Assembly (NCBI GenBank): GCA_007116635.1
Contig: SKIB01000106.1
Span: forward strand, 1-36,060
Direction of reading: 5' to 3'
Origin: Saccharospirillaceae bacterium
GTDB lineage: Bacteria > Pseudomonadota > Gammaproteobacteria > Pseudomonadales > Natronospirillaceae
Length of the DNA stretch: 36,060 nt
Made by a program: the position numbers and the translations under genes. Each line of letters opens with the position of its first letter. The first letter of the stretch is position 1. Shown in pieces: positions 24,359-33,827 of the stretch. The notes under the pieces were generated by a model, which was not told where the DNA came from, did no database searches, and was given only the letters and a program-made list of their open reading frames with translations.

Positions 24359-27161
24359 GCTGGCGTACCTCGCCTGCTCCGGCTACGTTCTCTACACAGC
24401 GACCGCACAGTTCGGGGTGTTCGCTGTGCTGGCCCACATCATAGCGATGATGCCAGCAGCGCACGCACTTCTGATGCTCGGTTTTACGCACCATGATTTT
24501 CAAGCCGCTAAGCTCGGTGCTGGACGCGGCCTCTGGTGCAGCAGCCAGGGGCAACACCTGGGCCTCAGAGGTCAGGGTGACAAAGCGCAATTCAGAGCCC
24601 AACTGGCTCAGCAACTGACTCAGGCTAGCATCGGCATAGAGCTCCAACTCAGCCTGCAGGCTGCCACCAATGACGCCCTGTTGGCGGGCTTGTTCCAGTT
24701 CTTTGTTCACTGCTTCTTTAACCGCCAACACCTCTTGCCAGAAATCCATGCCCATCAGGCTGCCTTGAGCCAAGGGTTGTAAGTCCTGATACCAGGTGGT
24801 GAGGAACACCGAAGCGGCGCGCTCGCCAGGCATGGCCAGCCAGATTTCTTCGGCCGTGAAGCTAAGAATGGGCGCGATCCAACGCACCATGGCCTCGCAG
24901 ATATGGAACAGCGCGGTTTGGCAGGAGCGACGCGCCAGGCTATCGGCCTGAGTGGTGTATTGACGATCTTTGATTATGTCGAGATAAAAGCCGCCCAGCT
25001 CCAGAGCACAGAAATTATGCACCCCTTGGTAGACCTGAACAAAGTTATACTGCTCATAGGCTTGGCGGATGCTGGTCTGTAGTTCCAAGGCTCTGGCCAC
25101 CATGTAGGCGTCCAGATCCAGCAACTGATCTGGTTTAAGCAAATGCAAGGCCGGATCAAAGCCTTCCATATTGGCCAGCAAGAAGCGCGCCGTGTTACGA
25201 ATACGGCGATAGCTGTCCGAGGTGCGCTTGAGGATGTTCTCGGATACCGCCATGTCGCCGGAATAATCGGCTGAGGACACCCACAGACGCAACACATCGG
25301 CACCCAGCTTGTTGAACACCTCTTGTGGCGCCACGCCATTGCCCTTGGACTTGGACATCTTATAGCCCTGCTCATCCACGGTAAAACCATGGGTCAACAC
25401 CTGACGATAAGGCGACTGGCCGTGCATGGCGATGCCGGTTTTCAGCGAGCTTTGAAACCAACCACGGTGTTGATCCGAGCCTTCCAGGTAAAGATCCACA
25501 GGGTACTGCGCCAGGTCAGGATGATCCTTGGCCACCGAGCTGTGAGTGACACCGGAATCAAACCACACATCCAAAGTATCCGTGACCTTTTGATACTGCT
25601 CGGCCTGCTCGCCCAGCAGCTCGGTGGCATCCAATTGCCACCAGGCCTCCATATTGCTTTGCTCAACGCGCAACGCGACCTGCTCGACCAGCTGCAGAGT
25701 GTTGGGGTGCAGCTCACCGGTTTCTTTATGAATGAATAGGCAGATGGGCACACCCCAGGTACGCTGGCGCGACACACACCAGTCTGGCGAATTGCTGACC
25801 ATGGCTTCAATGCGGTTTTGGCCCCAGGCCGGCACCCATTTGACCTCTTTGATGGCCTGCATGCAGCTGTTCTTGAGGCCTTCTTTGTCCATGCTAATGA
25901 ACCACTGCGGGGTGGCGCGGTAGATCAAGGGCGTATGGGTGCGCCAGCAATGGGCATAGCTGTGCTTAAACTTGCTGCTGGCCAACAGGTTACCCTCGGC
26001 TTGCAAACGCTCGATCACCAAGGGGTCGGCCTTGTAGACATGCACACCAGCAAAGTCAGCCACATGGGCACGATAAACCCCGCCATCGTCCAAGGGGTCA
26101 AGGGTACTGATGCCGTTTTGTTGGCAGACCAAAAAGTCTTCCATACCATGGTCGGGGGCGGTATGGACAAAGCCGGTACCGGCCTCGGTGGTGACATGGC
26201 TGCCTTGCAGCAGAGGCAGCTGGCGATCATAAAAGGGATGCTGGAACAGCAAGCCTTGCAAATCTTTGCCCTGACAGCGGCCAATGATCTCTGGCTCTTC
26301 AATGCCCATGCGAGCACAGCTGTCGGCCAGCAAGGCTTCGGCCAGCAGCAACTGACGGTCAGCCAACTGCAACAACACATAGTCAATGTCCGGGCCAGCA
26401 CTGACCGCTAAGGAAGCTGGCAGGGTCCAGGGCGTGGTGGTCCAGATGGCCAGACCCACCGGGCCTTGGCCAGTGTTGGCCTGCAAAACTTGCAGCAACT
26501 GCTCAGGATTCACCGCTGGGTAAAACACATCAATGGCGTAGGATTCTTTTTCTTGGTATTCGACCTCGGCCTCAGCCAAGGCCGACTTGCCCACCACCGA
26601 CCAGTAAACCGGCTTGTAACCCTTAACCAAATGGCCATTGGCTGCGATCTGCCCCAGGGCACGAATGATGTTGGCCTCGGTTTTGGGTGCCATGGTCAAA
26701 TAGGGCTGCTGCCAATCACCAAAGATACCCAAGCGCTGAAAGTCGCGCTTTTGCAACTCCACCTGGCTGGCCGCATAGTCGCGGCAATGCTGGCGAAAAG
26801 TAGCGGCATCCACCTTGTCACCGGCCTTACCTACCTTGGTTTCTACCTTGTGTTCAATGGGCAGGCCGTGGCAGTCCCAACCTGGCACATAGGGGGCGTC
26901 AAAGCCCTCCAGAGTTTTGGCCTTGATGATGATGTCTTTGAGAATTTTATTCAGCGCATGGCCAAGGTGAATTTCACCATTGGCGTAGGGTGGGCCATCG
27001 TGCAGGATGAATTTTTTGCGGCCTTGGCATTGTTCACGAATCAGGCGATACAGATCCATTTCCTGCCAGTGGGCTTGCATTTTTGGCTCACGTTTCGGCA
27101 AATTGCCACGCATTTCAAAACGGGTATTGGGTAGATTCAGGGTCGATTTATAGTCTGTCAT
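24351..27161 (-). CDS. ileS: Isoleucyl-tRNA synthetase
   Basis: This class I synthetase charges tRNA-Ile with isoleucine and edits valine. The 936-residue length is normal for the bacterial enzyme (E. coli 938). The nucleotide-binding HIGH motif is HLGH (residues 65-68, in [12 protein letters not shown]), and KMSKS is present in [14 protein letters not shown]. The editing domain includes [12 protein letters not shown] and a later [16 protein letters not shown]. The C-terminal zinc ribbon has paired cysteines in KCVRCWHHR and [10 protein letters not shown]. It starts with a four-base ATGA overlap with ribF and ends overlapping lspA by eight bases, the canonical gammaproteobacterial order. Confidence 0.99.
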   Translation of the reverse strand: MTDYKSTLNLPNTRFEMRGNLPKREPKMQAHWQEMDLYRLIREQCQGRKKFILHDGPPYANGEIHLGHALNKILKDIIIKAKTLEGFDAPYVPGWDCHGLPIEHKVETKVGKAGDKVDAATFRQHCRDYAASQVELQKRDFQRLGIFGDWQQPYLTMAPKTEANIIRALGQIAANGHLVKGYKPVYWSVVGKSALAEAEVEYQEKESYAIDVFYPAVNPEQLLQVLQANTGQGPVGLAIWTTTPWTLPASLAVSAGPDIDYVLLQLADRQLLLAEALLADSCARMGIEEPEIIGRCQGKDLQGLLFQHPFYDRQLPLLQGSHVTTEAGTGFVHTAPDHGMEDFLVCQQNGISTLDPLDDGGVYRAHVADFAGVHVYKADPLVIERLQAEGNLLASSKFKHSYAHCWRTHTPLIYRATPQWFISMDKEGLKNSCMQAIKEVKWVPAWGQNRIEAMVSNSPDWCVSRQRTWGVPICLFIHKETGELHPNTLQLVEQVALRVEQSNMEAWWQLDATELLGEQAEQYQKVTDTLDVWFDSGVTHSSVAKDHPDLAQYPVDLYLEGSDQHRGWFQSSLKTGIAMHGQSPYRQVLTHGFTVDEQGYKMSKSKGNGVAPQEVFNKLGADVLRLWVSSADYSGDMAVSENILKRTSDSYRRIRNTARFLLANMEGFDPALHLLKPDQLLDLDAYMVARALELQTSIRQAYEQYNFVQVYQGVHNFCALELGGFYLDIIKDRQYTTQADSLARRSCQTALFHICEAMVRWIAPILSFTAEEIWLAMPGERAASVFLTTWYQDLQPLAQGSLMGMDFWQEVLAVKEAVNKELEQARQQGVIGGSLQAELELYADASLSQLLSQLGSELRFVTLTSEAQVLPLAAAPEAASSTELSGLKIMVRKTEHQKCVRCWHHRYDVGQHSEHPELCGRCVENVAGAGEVRQHA

Positions 27162-28087
27162 GCCACGGGATTCCCATCAAAGATTGCTTGTGCTTGGCGA
27201 ACGTCCTGTTGGATTTGCGCGCGCAAGGCATCGAGATTGCTAAATTTTTGCACAGAGCGCAGCCCCTGTACAAACTCTATTGTCAGTCGCTGGCCATAGA
27301 GTTCGCCAACCGGCGCAAATAAATGCACCTCCAAACTGTAGGACTCATCGGCCAGACTGGGCTTAGTACCCAAATTGGCCACACCTGGGACTCGCTGGCC
27401 GTTGGCCAGCCTAGCCCAAACGGCAAATACCCCGGTTAAGGCAGGGCGGCGCTTCAAGCGCAGATTAGCAGTCGGAAAGCCCCACTGCCGAGCGAGTTGC
27501 CGACCATAGATGACTCGACCACTGAGTTGATAGGGTCGTCCCAACAACATTTCTGCTCGTTTAAAATCGTGCCGAGCCAAAGCCTGGCGTACTAGCGTAG
27601 AGCTTACTCTATCAGCACCCAGCTTATGACTACCACTAGCATCAACTTGATAACCCAGAGTTACAGCCATGTGCTGCAAAAGAGCAAAGTCACCCATTCG
27701 CCCTTGACCAAAACGAAAATCATCCCCAATGAGTAAATAACGCATAGCCAACCGACGATATAACAAAGAAGAAACAAACTGATCGGCAGGGTAATTGGCC
27801 AAAGACTGGTTAAATGGCAACACAACGACCGCATCCAGGCCTAACAAAGACAAAGCTTGGCACTTATCCAACAAGGTCATAATGCGCCCAGGAGCATTGT
27901 GCGGCACAAAAAACTCTAGGGGCTGAGGTTCAAACAGTAGCAAGGCTGCTGGGAGCTTTAAAGCTCGGGCAGAGCTAACCAGTTGCTTAATGATGGCCTG
28001 ATGACCAAGATGCACTCCATCAAAATTACCAATGGTTAGTGCACAGGCTTCATGGGGCCAAGAGTCCAGACTGCGGGTTAAATACAT
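27158..28087 (-). CDS. ribF: Bifunctional riboflavin kinase / FMN adenylyltransferase
   Basis: It makes FMN and then FAD from riboflavin in the cytosol. The N-terminal adenylyltransferase domain has the nucleotide-binding motif [27 protein letters not shown] and [17 protein letters not shown]. The C-terminal kinase domain (from about residue 185) has [30 protein letters not shown] and LEVHLFAP, ending in [20 protein letters not shown]. The ATG at 28087 gives 309 residues and places the motif as in E. coli RibF; a TTG at 28102 would add five residues without a ribosome site. It is the first gene of the ribF-ileS-lspA run. There is no FMN riboswitch upstream. Confidence 0.96.
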   Translation of the reverse strand: MYLTRSLDSWPHEACALTIGNFDGVHLGHQAIIKQLVSSARALKLPAALLLFEPQPLEFFVPHNAPGRIMTLLDKCQALSLLGLDAVVVLPFNQSLANYPADQFVSSLLYRRLAMRYLLIGDDFRFGQGRMGDFALLQHMAVTLGYQVDASGSHKLGADRVSSTLVRQALARHDFKRAEMLLGRPYQLSGRVIYGRQLARQWGFPTANLRLKRRPALTGVFAVWARLANGQRVPGVANLGTKPSLADESYSLEVHLFAPVGELYGQRLTIEFVQGLRSVQKFSNLDALRAQIQQDVRQAQAIFDGNPVA

Positions 28088-28114
28088 CGCCAGTTGCGCC
28101 AAAACAAAGGGCGC

Positions 28115-28123
28115 ATTATAACA
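28115..28123 (-). promoter_or_regulatory. Extended -10 promoter of ribF-ileS-lspA
   Basis: On the minus strand TGTTATAAT (28123-28115) is a perfect TATAAT with the TGn extension. No good -35 lies at 17 bp, which is normal for extended -10 promoters. It would start transcription about 20 nt before the ribF ATG. Confidence 0.5.
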
Positions 28124-28172
28124 GCATTAGCAGGGCTTTCATCCTTGTTTTACACCAAGCTCTTCAGTGCTG

Positions 28173-29096
28173 TTAATAAGGAATTGATGCCAGTAGTGAT
28201 GACAGAGCCAATGTATGCCCCATGGAAACGGTTGATTCTCTTTTTTGCCAGGAGCTAATGACCTGCGATAACTGAGCAGCATATGGATCTTGCTGCCAAT
28301 ATTTGAACTGTTCAACCAAAGAGGGTTCGGCCTGTAAAATTCGAAGCCCAGAAGCAGAAAAACCCTGCTCACTGCAAAGCGTCAGGTTAGTGAACTGCAA
28401 ACGAAACCCAAATCGCACAGGTGGGCTGCGCCCCGCTAAATAAGATACCAGCATCTGCTGGTCATGCTGCAAAAATAGCGATTGCTGGTCGAGTTGCCAG
28501 TCGGAACAAAACATGGCAATTTCAGACATAGAGTAGCCTGAATAAGCCAATAACTGCAGACTCAAATCCAGTTCATGCCAGCCCACCTCAAACCAATAAC
28601 CACCACTGAATGCCCTTTGTCCGCGCCAACCCATGCTCAGGTCTTCACTTCGTTGCCAAGCAAGATGCTGCACCCTGCCCAAGACACCCTTCTCGGCCAG
28701 ACTTAACAACTGGGCAAAGGGACTGAAGTAGCGCAATGAATAGGACACATCCAACCAACGCTGCTGACTGACCGCAATCGAACGCAGCTCACTGACCTGA
28801 TCCAGACTAAGGCACAAAGGCTTTTCGACAAACACATCCTTGCCGGCCAAGAGCGCCTGCTTGGTTGATAGATGATGATCAGCTGGCAGAGTGCAAACCA
28901 AGAGAATGTCAAAGGCCTGTTCTAACAAAGGCGTTAGGGATGGGTAAAAGTCCACCCCCAGCTCAAGGGCAAGACGCTCAGCATGAAGCCGACTTGGGCT
29001 AGCAACAGCCACCAGAGCCATGTCGGGGCGACTCTGGATCAAACTGGCCCAAAGCCTCGCCATGGCACCAGAGCCATAGATGGCGACCCGAATCAT
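28173..29096 (-). CDS. Gfo/Idh/MocA-family NAD(P)-dependent oxidoreductase
   Basis: This 307-residue Rossmann-fold dehydrogenase family member opens with MIRVAIYGSGAMARLWASLI (GxGxxA nucleotide site). It contains DILLVCTLPADHHLSTKQAL, the catalytic-lysine motif DVFVEKPLCLS and the family's GxHxxD motif as GWHELDLSLQLL. The active-site set therefore looks complete, and dehydrogenase activity on a sugar, inositol or similar polyol is the default expectation. Its ATG overlaps the GAF-protein stop by four bases, so the two are translated together. It is the last gene on the strand that begins with the haem genes. Biliverdin reductase also belongs to this superfamily, but mammalian BVR lacks the EKP lysine, so that link is only a hypothesis. 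Substrate unknown. Confidence 0.88.
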   Translation of the reverse strand: MIRVAIYGSGAMARLWASLIQSRPDMALVAVASPSRLHAERLALELGVDFYPSLTPLLEQAFDILLVCTLPADHHLSTKQALLAGKDVFVEKPLCLSLDQVSELRSIAVSQQRWLDVSYSLRYFSPFAQLLSLAEKGVLGRVQHLAWQRSEDLSMGWRGQRAFSGGYWFEVGWHELDLSLQLLAYSGYSMSEIAMFCSDWQLDQQSLFLQHDQQMLVSYLAGRSPPVRFGFRLQFTNLTLCSEQGFSASGLRILQAEPSLVEQFKYWQQDPYAAQLSQVISSWQKRESTVSMGHTLALSSLLASIPY

Positions 29097-29899
29097 GGCA
29101 GCATCAACAGCTCAGGATGCTGTTTAAGCTGGGTGGCCACCAACTGACCAAATTGCACCAGCAGCTGGCGATGCGCTTTAGTCATGGGCAATCGACGCAG
29201 CAAATTATCAACCGAAATCCAGCCGATAACCCCCTGATCGTGGGTTAGGGGCACCATGGCGTTCCAACCCTTGCCCACCTCTTTGCCATAATAGCGTAGT
29301 GGGAAGTTATCCCAAACCGTAATGGGTTGCCCGCGATGCAAAGCGTCTATCACCCAGGGTGAATCCGGCATGGCAGCGCGAAACTCCATTTCATTGCTGA
29401 TTTCGCCATCGTCGTCCGTGCCCCAGGTGCCACGAAAATTTTGTCCATTATCAACGATCAAAAACAGCGCCATGCGATCAAAACCCAAACGCTGCAACCC
29501 AGACTCCACTACGCGGAAAAAGAAGTCTTCGGGACTGCTGTACTGCATTAGGTGCAAGCAAGCATTATGTAATTCCTGCTGCATTTGCTGCTGCTGAATC
29601 CACTCGCCCATATCAGGCTTAGGCTGCAAGTGACAAATAAAGTACTTTGATTGAGGGACCTGCAGCAATTCCAGGCTCCAAGCATTACCCAAAGGATCTT
29701 CTACTTGCTGTTGCGGCTCTCCTGTTAAGCGAATACCAGGTATCAGCTCTTTGACCGACCACTGATCGTCAAAATCTGGCCAATGATCGCGAGCATAGGC
29801 ATTGGCCTCAATTAGCTCTGTGCCCTCGACAATGAACATAGGCGACCTTGTGAGGTCAAACCATGAACGCAATAGGCTGTCTATGGCGATAACCGTCAT
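29093..29899 (-). CDS. GAF-domain protein of unknown function
   Basis: The 268-residue cytoplasmic protein starts at the ATG at 29899 (AGGGAG nine bases upstream). The N-terminal half (LLRSWFDLTRSPMFIVEGTE and following) looks like a degenerate PAS-type fold. A Gln-rich helix (EWIQQQQMQQELHNACLHL) then leads into a GAF domain (about residues 125-260) with FDRMALFLIVDNGQNFRGTW, GWNAMVPLTHDQGVIGWISV and a closing helix RQLLVQFGQLVATQLKQ. There is no output domain (no kinase, GGDEF, HTH or sigma-54 region), and no Cys within the GAF fold that would suit covalent bilin attachment. It overlaps the oxidoreductase by four bases and follows hmuV by 70 bp. Possibly a ligand sensor that acts on its partner; the ligand is unknown. 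Confidence 0.8.
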   Translation of the reverse strand: MTVIAIDSLLRSWFDLTRSPMFIVEGTELIEANAYARDHWPDFDDQWSVKELIPGIRLTGEPQQQVEDPLGNAWSLELLQVPQSKYFICHLQPKPDMGEWIQQQQMQQELHNACLHLMQYSSPEDFFFRVVESGLQRLGFDRMALFLIVDNGQNFRGTWGTDDDGEISNEMEFRAAMPDSPWVIDALHRGQPITVWDNFPLRYYGKEVGKGWNAMVPLTHDQGVIGWISVDNLLRRLPMTKAHRQLLVQFGQLVATQLKQHPELLMLP

Positions 29900-29969
29900 A
29901 ATGGGGTGCTCCCTGATGTTGTACTCATTTGTAAGCATAGCAGGGCATATGAAATTGATGAGTTTTTTA

Positions 29970-30752
29970 TCAGGGATTAAATAACAGTGTTTTGGGGCGC
30001 AGCAGCACCGACTCCTGCTGGGCCATGACCTCCACCTCAAAACCATGGTATGCCTGATGCAAATGCTCTGGAGTTAATACCTGCTGTGGACTGCCCTGCA
30101 CCAGGATTCTGCCTGCCGCCAGCAAGGCCAGACGATTGGCGTACTGGGCGGCCAGTTGCAGATCATGCACCACGGCAATGACCATCAGGCCCTGATTGCT
30201 GAGCCACTTGGCCAAGGCAAAAACCTGTTGCTGGTGCAAGGGGTCAAGGCTGGCAGTGCATTCATCAAGCAACAACAGCTGCCCTGGCCTGAAGGGCCAC
30301 AGCTGAGCCAGCACCCGCGCCAGCTGCACGCGTTGCTTTTCGCCGCCCGACAGCATGGGATAGGCACTCTTAGCCAGATGAACCACCTGCGCCAGCGCCA
30401 GACACTGCTCTACTATGGCCATGCTGCTTTGCCGGCCCTCACCCCAGGGTAAGCGCCCCATGCGCACTACCTCTTCGGCAGCAAAGGGAAAAAACAGGGG
30501 CGAGGACTGTGGCAACACCGCCCGTTGACGGGCCAATTCTTTATTGCTTAAAGAGGCCAAGGCCCGACCATTGAGGCTAATAGACCCCTGCTGTAAGGGG
30601 CGCTCCGCCGACAGCAGACTGAGCAAGCTGGACTTACCCGCACCATTGGCCCCCAAAAGTGCCAAAAAGTCACCCTCCCGCACCTGCAAATCAATGCTGT
30701 GCAACACCTGCTTTTGACCCAGTTGCAACGAAAGCTGTTTGGCGACCAGCAT
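29970..30752 (-). CDS. hmuV: Haem ABC importer ATP-binding protein HmuV
   Basis: This is the ATPase of the haemin importer (FecE-like ABC). The 260-residue product has Walker A GANGAGKSS (Lys40), Q-loop AVLPQSSPLFFPFAAEEVV, signature LSGGEKQRVQLARVLAQ, Walker B LLLLDECTASLD and H-loop VVHDLQLAAQYANRLAL. The residue after the Walker B Glu is Cys where Pro is usual (DEPT), probably without consequence. A strong AGGAGG sits six bases before the ATG, eight bases after the hmuU stop. The order hmuS-hmuT-hmuU-hmuV matches haem-uptake operons of Yersinia and marine bacteria. Confidence 0.94.
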   Translation of the reverse strand: MLVAKQLSLQLGQKQVLHSIDLQVREGDFLALLGANGAGKSSLLSLLSAERPLQQGSISLNGRALASLSNKELARQRAVLPQSSPLFFPFAAEEVVRMGRLPWGEGRQSSMAIVEQCLALAQVVHLAKSAYPMLSGGEKQRVQLARVLAQLWPFRPGQLLLLDECTASLDPLHQQQVFALAKWLSNQGLMVIAVVHDLQLAAQYANRLALLAAGRILVQGSPQQVLTPEHLHQAYHGFEVEVMAQQESVLLRPKTLLFNP

Positions 30753-30760
30753 TGGACCTC

Positions 30761-31846
30761 CTAAGTAAAATGGCTGCGTTTGGCTTGCTGCAGCAATAAC
30801 AAAATGAAAAATGGACTGCCCACCAGGGCGGTGATGATGCCAATGGGCACCTCAGCCGGAGCAATCAGGGTTCTGGCCGCTAAATCCGCCAACACCAGCA
30901 GACTGGCACCGGCCAGCGCCGAGGCTGGTAGCAGGCGTTGGTGATCTGGCCCCAACCACAGACGCATGATGTGCGGCACCACCAAGCCAATGAAGCCGAT
31001 CATCCCTGCTGCGGCCACTGAGGCGCCCACCGCCAAGGCAGCCAACACAATCACCCCTCGCTTGAGCCACTGAGCATTCACACCAAGGTGCGAAGCCACA
31101 TTTTCACCCAGCAACAGGGCATTCAAACCGGCGTAACAACAGGGCAGCAGCAAGGTAGCCAGCAGCAGCCAAGGGGCGGTGGCGTAAAACATGGGCCAGG
31201 TAATGCCCGCCAGACTGCCCATGGACCAAAAGGTCAGACCGCGCAACTGGGTGTCGTCGGCCAAATAGGTCAGCACGCCACTGATGGCTCCGGTCAGGGC
31301 AGCGATGGCAATGCCCGCCAAGAGCAGCATGGTCACTCTGGTCTGCCCCCCTAGGCTGGCCATGGCATAGACCAGAAAGGTGGTCAGCAGGCCACCCACA
31401 AAGGCCGCCAAGGGCAAGGCATAGAGCTGCATCCTTAGCCCCCAATATCCAGCAAAGAGCACCGGCCCCAGCACGATCATGATGATGGCTGCTAGGGCAG
31501 CACCACTGGACACCCCGATCAGGCCAGGGTCGGCCAGGGGGTTGCGAAACACCGCCTGAACCGCTGCGCCACTGACGGCCAATGCCGCACCAATGAGCGC
31601 AGCCATCAGCACCCTTGGCAAGCGCAACTGCCAGAGAATCAAGGCCTGAGGGTCGTATTGACTGGCAGCAGGGCCGCGCCACAGGGCTTGCCAGACTTGC
31701 TCGGCCGACAACACAATGGCGCCCTTACTCAGGGCCAACAACAGACTGCCAGCCAGTAGCAGGCTCAAAGCCACCAAGGGCCAGTAAAAGCTGAGCACGG
31801 GCGATAGCCCTTGGCTGAGCTGTGCTTGACGCCACTGAATGGTCAT
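30761..31846 (-). CDS. hmuU: Haem ABC importer permease HmuU
   Basis: This FecCD-type inner-membrane permease has 361 residues and about ten helices. Family motifs include LWQLRLPRVLMAALIGAALA, VSGAAVQAVFRNPLADPGLI, GVSSGAALAA, GMIGFIGLVVPHIMRLWLGP and the C-terminal PAEVPIGIITALVGSPFFIL, the loop that contacts the ATPase. It overlaps hmuT by four bases (ATGA), indicating coupling. Substrate assignment to haem rests on the flanking hmuS, hmuT and TonB receptor. Confidence 0.94.
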   Translation of the reverse strand: MTIQWRQAQLSQGLSPVLSFYWPLVALSLLLAGSLLLALSKGAIVLSAEQVWQALWRGPAASQYDPQALILWQLRLPRVLMAALIGAALAVSGAAVQAVFRNPLADPGLIGVSSGAALAAIIMIVLGPVLFAGYWGLRMQLYALPLAAFVGGLLTTFLVYAMASLGGQTRVTMLLLAGIAIAALTGAISGVLTYLADDTQLRGLTFWSMGSLAGITWPMFYATAPWLLLATLLLPCCYAGLNALLLGENVASHLGVNAQWLKRGVIVLAALAVGASVAAAGMIGFIGLVVPHIMRLWLGPDHQRLLPASALAGASLLVLADLAARTLIAPAEVPIGIITALVGSPFFILLLLQQAKRSHFT

Positions 31847-32694
31847 AGATCGGCCTGAATCAAGGCCGTCAACTCAGCCACAGCATCGGCTAAGCGCGGG
31901 CCAAAGACCAACCAATCACGATGATCGGCACTGTACAGCCGTCCTTGTTGGGCGGCAGGCGTTAAACTAAGGGCTGGGTGCTGGGCCAATAGACTGAGAT
32001 CACCATCGGCATGAGACACCAAGACCACCTGGGGTGCGGCCAACAGCACCGCCTCGTTGGTCATGGGCTTATAGCCGCTGAAGTCTGCAAACACATTACG
32101 CCCGCCCACCAGTTGCATCAAGGCATGAGCTCTGGTGTCAGTACCACTGGCCAGCAAGCCACGATTACCAGCATTGAGCACAAAGAGCATGGGCAGATCA
32201 GCCAATTGCCCGGCCACGGCCTGCACCTGTTGCTCGATTTGCTGCGCCAGTTGTTCACTGGCCTCAGACTGATCAATCAGCTGGCCAACCTGACGCACCA
32301 GGGCCAATGTGCCCTGCAGACTGTAGTCCACCTGCAACTGCTCCACTCGCACACCGGCATCGCGCAACTGCTGCAAAACCGCTGGCGGGCCAGCGTCCTG
32401 AGTAGTTAGCAACAAATCCGGCTGCAAGGACAAAATGCCCTCAGCCGATAACTGGCGCAAATAGCCCACATTGGGCAGAGCGCTGGCCGACTCAGGGTAG
32501 GTTGAGGTGGTATCCACTCCTTGGATACGCGACTCCTCTCCTAAAGCGTATAGGATTTCCGTCAGCGCGCCGTCGGCCACCACGATGCGCTCAAGCGCCA
32601 TCACAGACGAGGCGGCCAGAGTTAAACTGAGTGAAGCAGCCATAGCCAAATGACGCAAGGCAGGCAAAGGGTTGTATCTGGCAAAATTAGACAT
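31843..32694 (-). CDS. hmuT: Periplasmic haem-binding protein HmuT
   Basis: This cluster A (FepB/BtuF-like) binding protein has 283 residues from the ATG at 32694. The signal peptide is near MAASLSLTLAASSVMA, followed by LERIVVADGALTEILYALGE. The haem-transporter HmuT pattern is clear: RIQGVDTTSTYPESASALPN, VGYLRQLSAEGILSLQPDLL and LLTTQDAGPPAVLQQLRDAG, with Tyr and Pro positions used for haem contact in the family. The frame is open well upstream into hmuS (to 32907) but that extension is hmuS sequence read in another frame. It overlaps the end of hmuS by eight bases. Confidence 0.93.
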   Translation of the reverse strand: MSNFARYNPLPALRHLAMAASLSLTLAASSVMALERIVVADGALTEILYALGEESRIQGVDTTSTYPESASALPNVGYLRQLSAEGILSLQPDLLLTTQDAGPPAVLQQLRDAGVRVEQLQVDYSLQGTLALVRQVGQLIDQSEASEQLAQQIEQQVQAVAGQLADLPMLFVLNAGNRGLLASGTDTRAHALMQLVGGRNVFADFSGYKPMTNEAVLLAAPQVVLVSHADGDLSLLAQHPALSLTPAAQQGRLYSADHRDWLVFGPRLADAVAELTALIQADL

Positions 32695-33778
32695 TGACGC
32701 ACTCCTCTGTTGACAACGATTTGGCCTGTTGTTTGATTTGGCCAACCAGGGCTTGCCAGCTCTCCAGCTCCGCCCTGCCCTCTTTGCGAGCACCAAAGAA
32801 TTGCAGCACCTGCTGCCCATGCTGATCATAGGCCTCAATGGCATTGACCACGCCATCTTTGCTAGGGCGGCACACCCACCAAACCGACGCGATCTGGCTT
32901 TCATCAATGTGCAGATTGAATTTTGGATCCAGAATGTTCAGCCAGTTCCCCATGCGCACCACGCGCTGCGGCGGCGCAGTATGGATTTGCACCACATCCG
33001 GGTTATAAACAAAGCTCATCAAGGGCAACTGTTGCTCACTGGCGGCAGTCAGCACCTGATCCAAGGCCGCCAATGGCAAGGGCATGGCCCACTGCTCACC
33101 CGCAGCAGCAAGGGCAGTTAGGCGATTAAGCTGATGCTTTTTAAGCAGGCCATGAAACTGATGCACATCGGCCAGAGCGGCCCAATCGGCACGCAGCGCA
33201 CTGACTTGTTCTGGGCTGAGGTCGTTGATTGGCTGTGGCTGCAAACTGCTCTCACTGATACTTGGCCACTGGTCATCGGCCACTGGCAAGCTGGCCTGCA
33301 GTTGTTGCCAAGCCAGCTTGTTGGTGGCTGGCTTTTGGTAAATCTTCATCACCGCCTCACCGGCACGGTTAAAGAACTGCCAGCTTTGGTGTTTGTCGGT
33401 CGTGACCAGATACAGATACTGCCAGCCCTGCAGAAACAGACGCTGATCCTGCTCGCCCAAGAATAGACGAACCGGACCTGAGCCAGACAGCTCAGCAAAG
33501 CTGCCCGTAACCTCGTGCACCACGGCCTGATTACGCACCAAAGCCATGACCTCACCCAGACTAGGCAAGGCTTGCAGTGCCTGCTGCCAGTCGCCAAAGG
33601 CCTGGGTGCTGATCTGCAGAGGCTCGTTCAAGGGTGCATGCAAACGGGCGTGCAACAAATCCAGTTCGCTGCAGCCCAGCCGCGCCGCTGCCTCACGAAT
33701 CCGTAGCTTAGGTTGCTCCTGCAGCAAAGATGCCCAGGCTTGAGAGAGTTGCGCGGCGCGCTCTGTGAATCCAGTCAT
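32687..33778 (-). CDS. hmuS: Haem-degrading/carrier protein HmuS (HemS/ChuS family)
   Basis: This cytosolic protein receives imported haem and, in ChuS-type members, cleaves it. The 363-residue product (family 340-355) has two tandem HemS repeats. The first contains VRNQAVVHEVTGSFAELSGS and WQFFNRAGEAVMKIY. The second contains DVHQFHGLLKKHQLNRLTAL (with the candidate haem-ligand His), LPLMSFVYNPDVVQIHTAPP, RMGNWLNILDPKFNLHIDES and VNAIEAYDQHGQQVLQFFGA. The ATG at 33778 is chosen over an upstream one at 33823 because a GGTGAA ribosome site precedes it and the longer form would run across the candidate Fur region. It is the first gene of the operon and is divergent from the TonB receptor. Confidence 0.94.
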   Translation of the reverse strand: MTGFTERAAQLSQAWASLLQEQPKLRIREAAARLGCSELDLLHARLHAPLNEPLQISTQAFGDWQQALQALPSLGEVMALVRNQAVVHEVTGSFAELSGSGPVRLFLGEQDQRLFLQGWQYLYLVTTDKHQSWQFFNRAGEAVMKIYQKPATNKLAWQQLQASLPVADDQWPSISESSLQPQPINDLSPEQVSALRADWAALADVHQFHGLLKKHQLNRLTALAAAGEQWAMPLPLAALDQVLTAASEQQLPLMSFVYNPDVVQIHTAPPQRVVRMGNWLNILDPKFNLHIDESQIASVWWVCRPSKDGVVNAIEAYDQHGQQVLQFFGARKEGRAELESWQALVGQIKQQAKSLSTEECVNV

Positions 33779-33796
33779 ATTTTCACCAATGCGAAA

Positions 33797-33827
33797 GATA
33801 ATGTTATTACGAACCCTTCTCATTATT
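33797..33827. promoter_or_regulatory. Overlapping candidate Fur boxes between hmuS and the TonB receptor
   Basis: Against the 19-bp consensus GATAATGATAATCATTATC, the plus-strand 33797-33815 (GATAATGTTATTACGAACC) matches at 12 positions, including the whole first GATAATG. The minus-strand 33827-33809 (AATAATGAGAAGGGTTCGT) matches at 11. They overlap and cover the receptor -35 region, so Fur could shut both directions. The match count was made by eye. Confidence 0.45.

Noticed and set aside
25818-27134. Plus-strand open frames of about 200 codons antisense to ileS
   Set aside because: ileS is unambiguous over its full length; the antisense products have no family features and overlap its conserved motifs.
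28124-28172. Terminator after the Gfo/Idh/MocA gene
   Set aside because: A possible CACTGA/TTGGTG stem is short, uses wobble pairs and has no T run.
28088-28172. FMN riboswitch or rpsT upstream of ribF
   Set aside because: The gap is 85 bp with an extended -10 promoter only; there is no RFN-element sequence and no S20 frame.
29900-30046. 49-codon N-terminal extension of the GAF protein
   Set aside because: It overlaps the end of hmuV in another frame and is Arg/Cys-rich; the ATG at 29899 has a good AGGGAG site.
31104-31682. 192-codon frame on the same strand as hmuU in a second reading frame
   Set aside because: It is a GC-rich shadow inside hmuU with Arg/Trp/His-rich, non-protein-like composition.
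32695-32907. 71-codon N-terminal extension of hmuT
   Set aside because: It is hmuS coding sequence in another frame, and the signal peptide requires the start at 32694.
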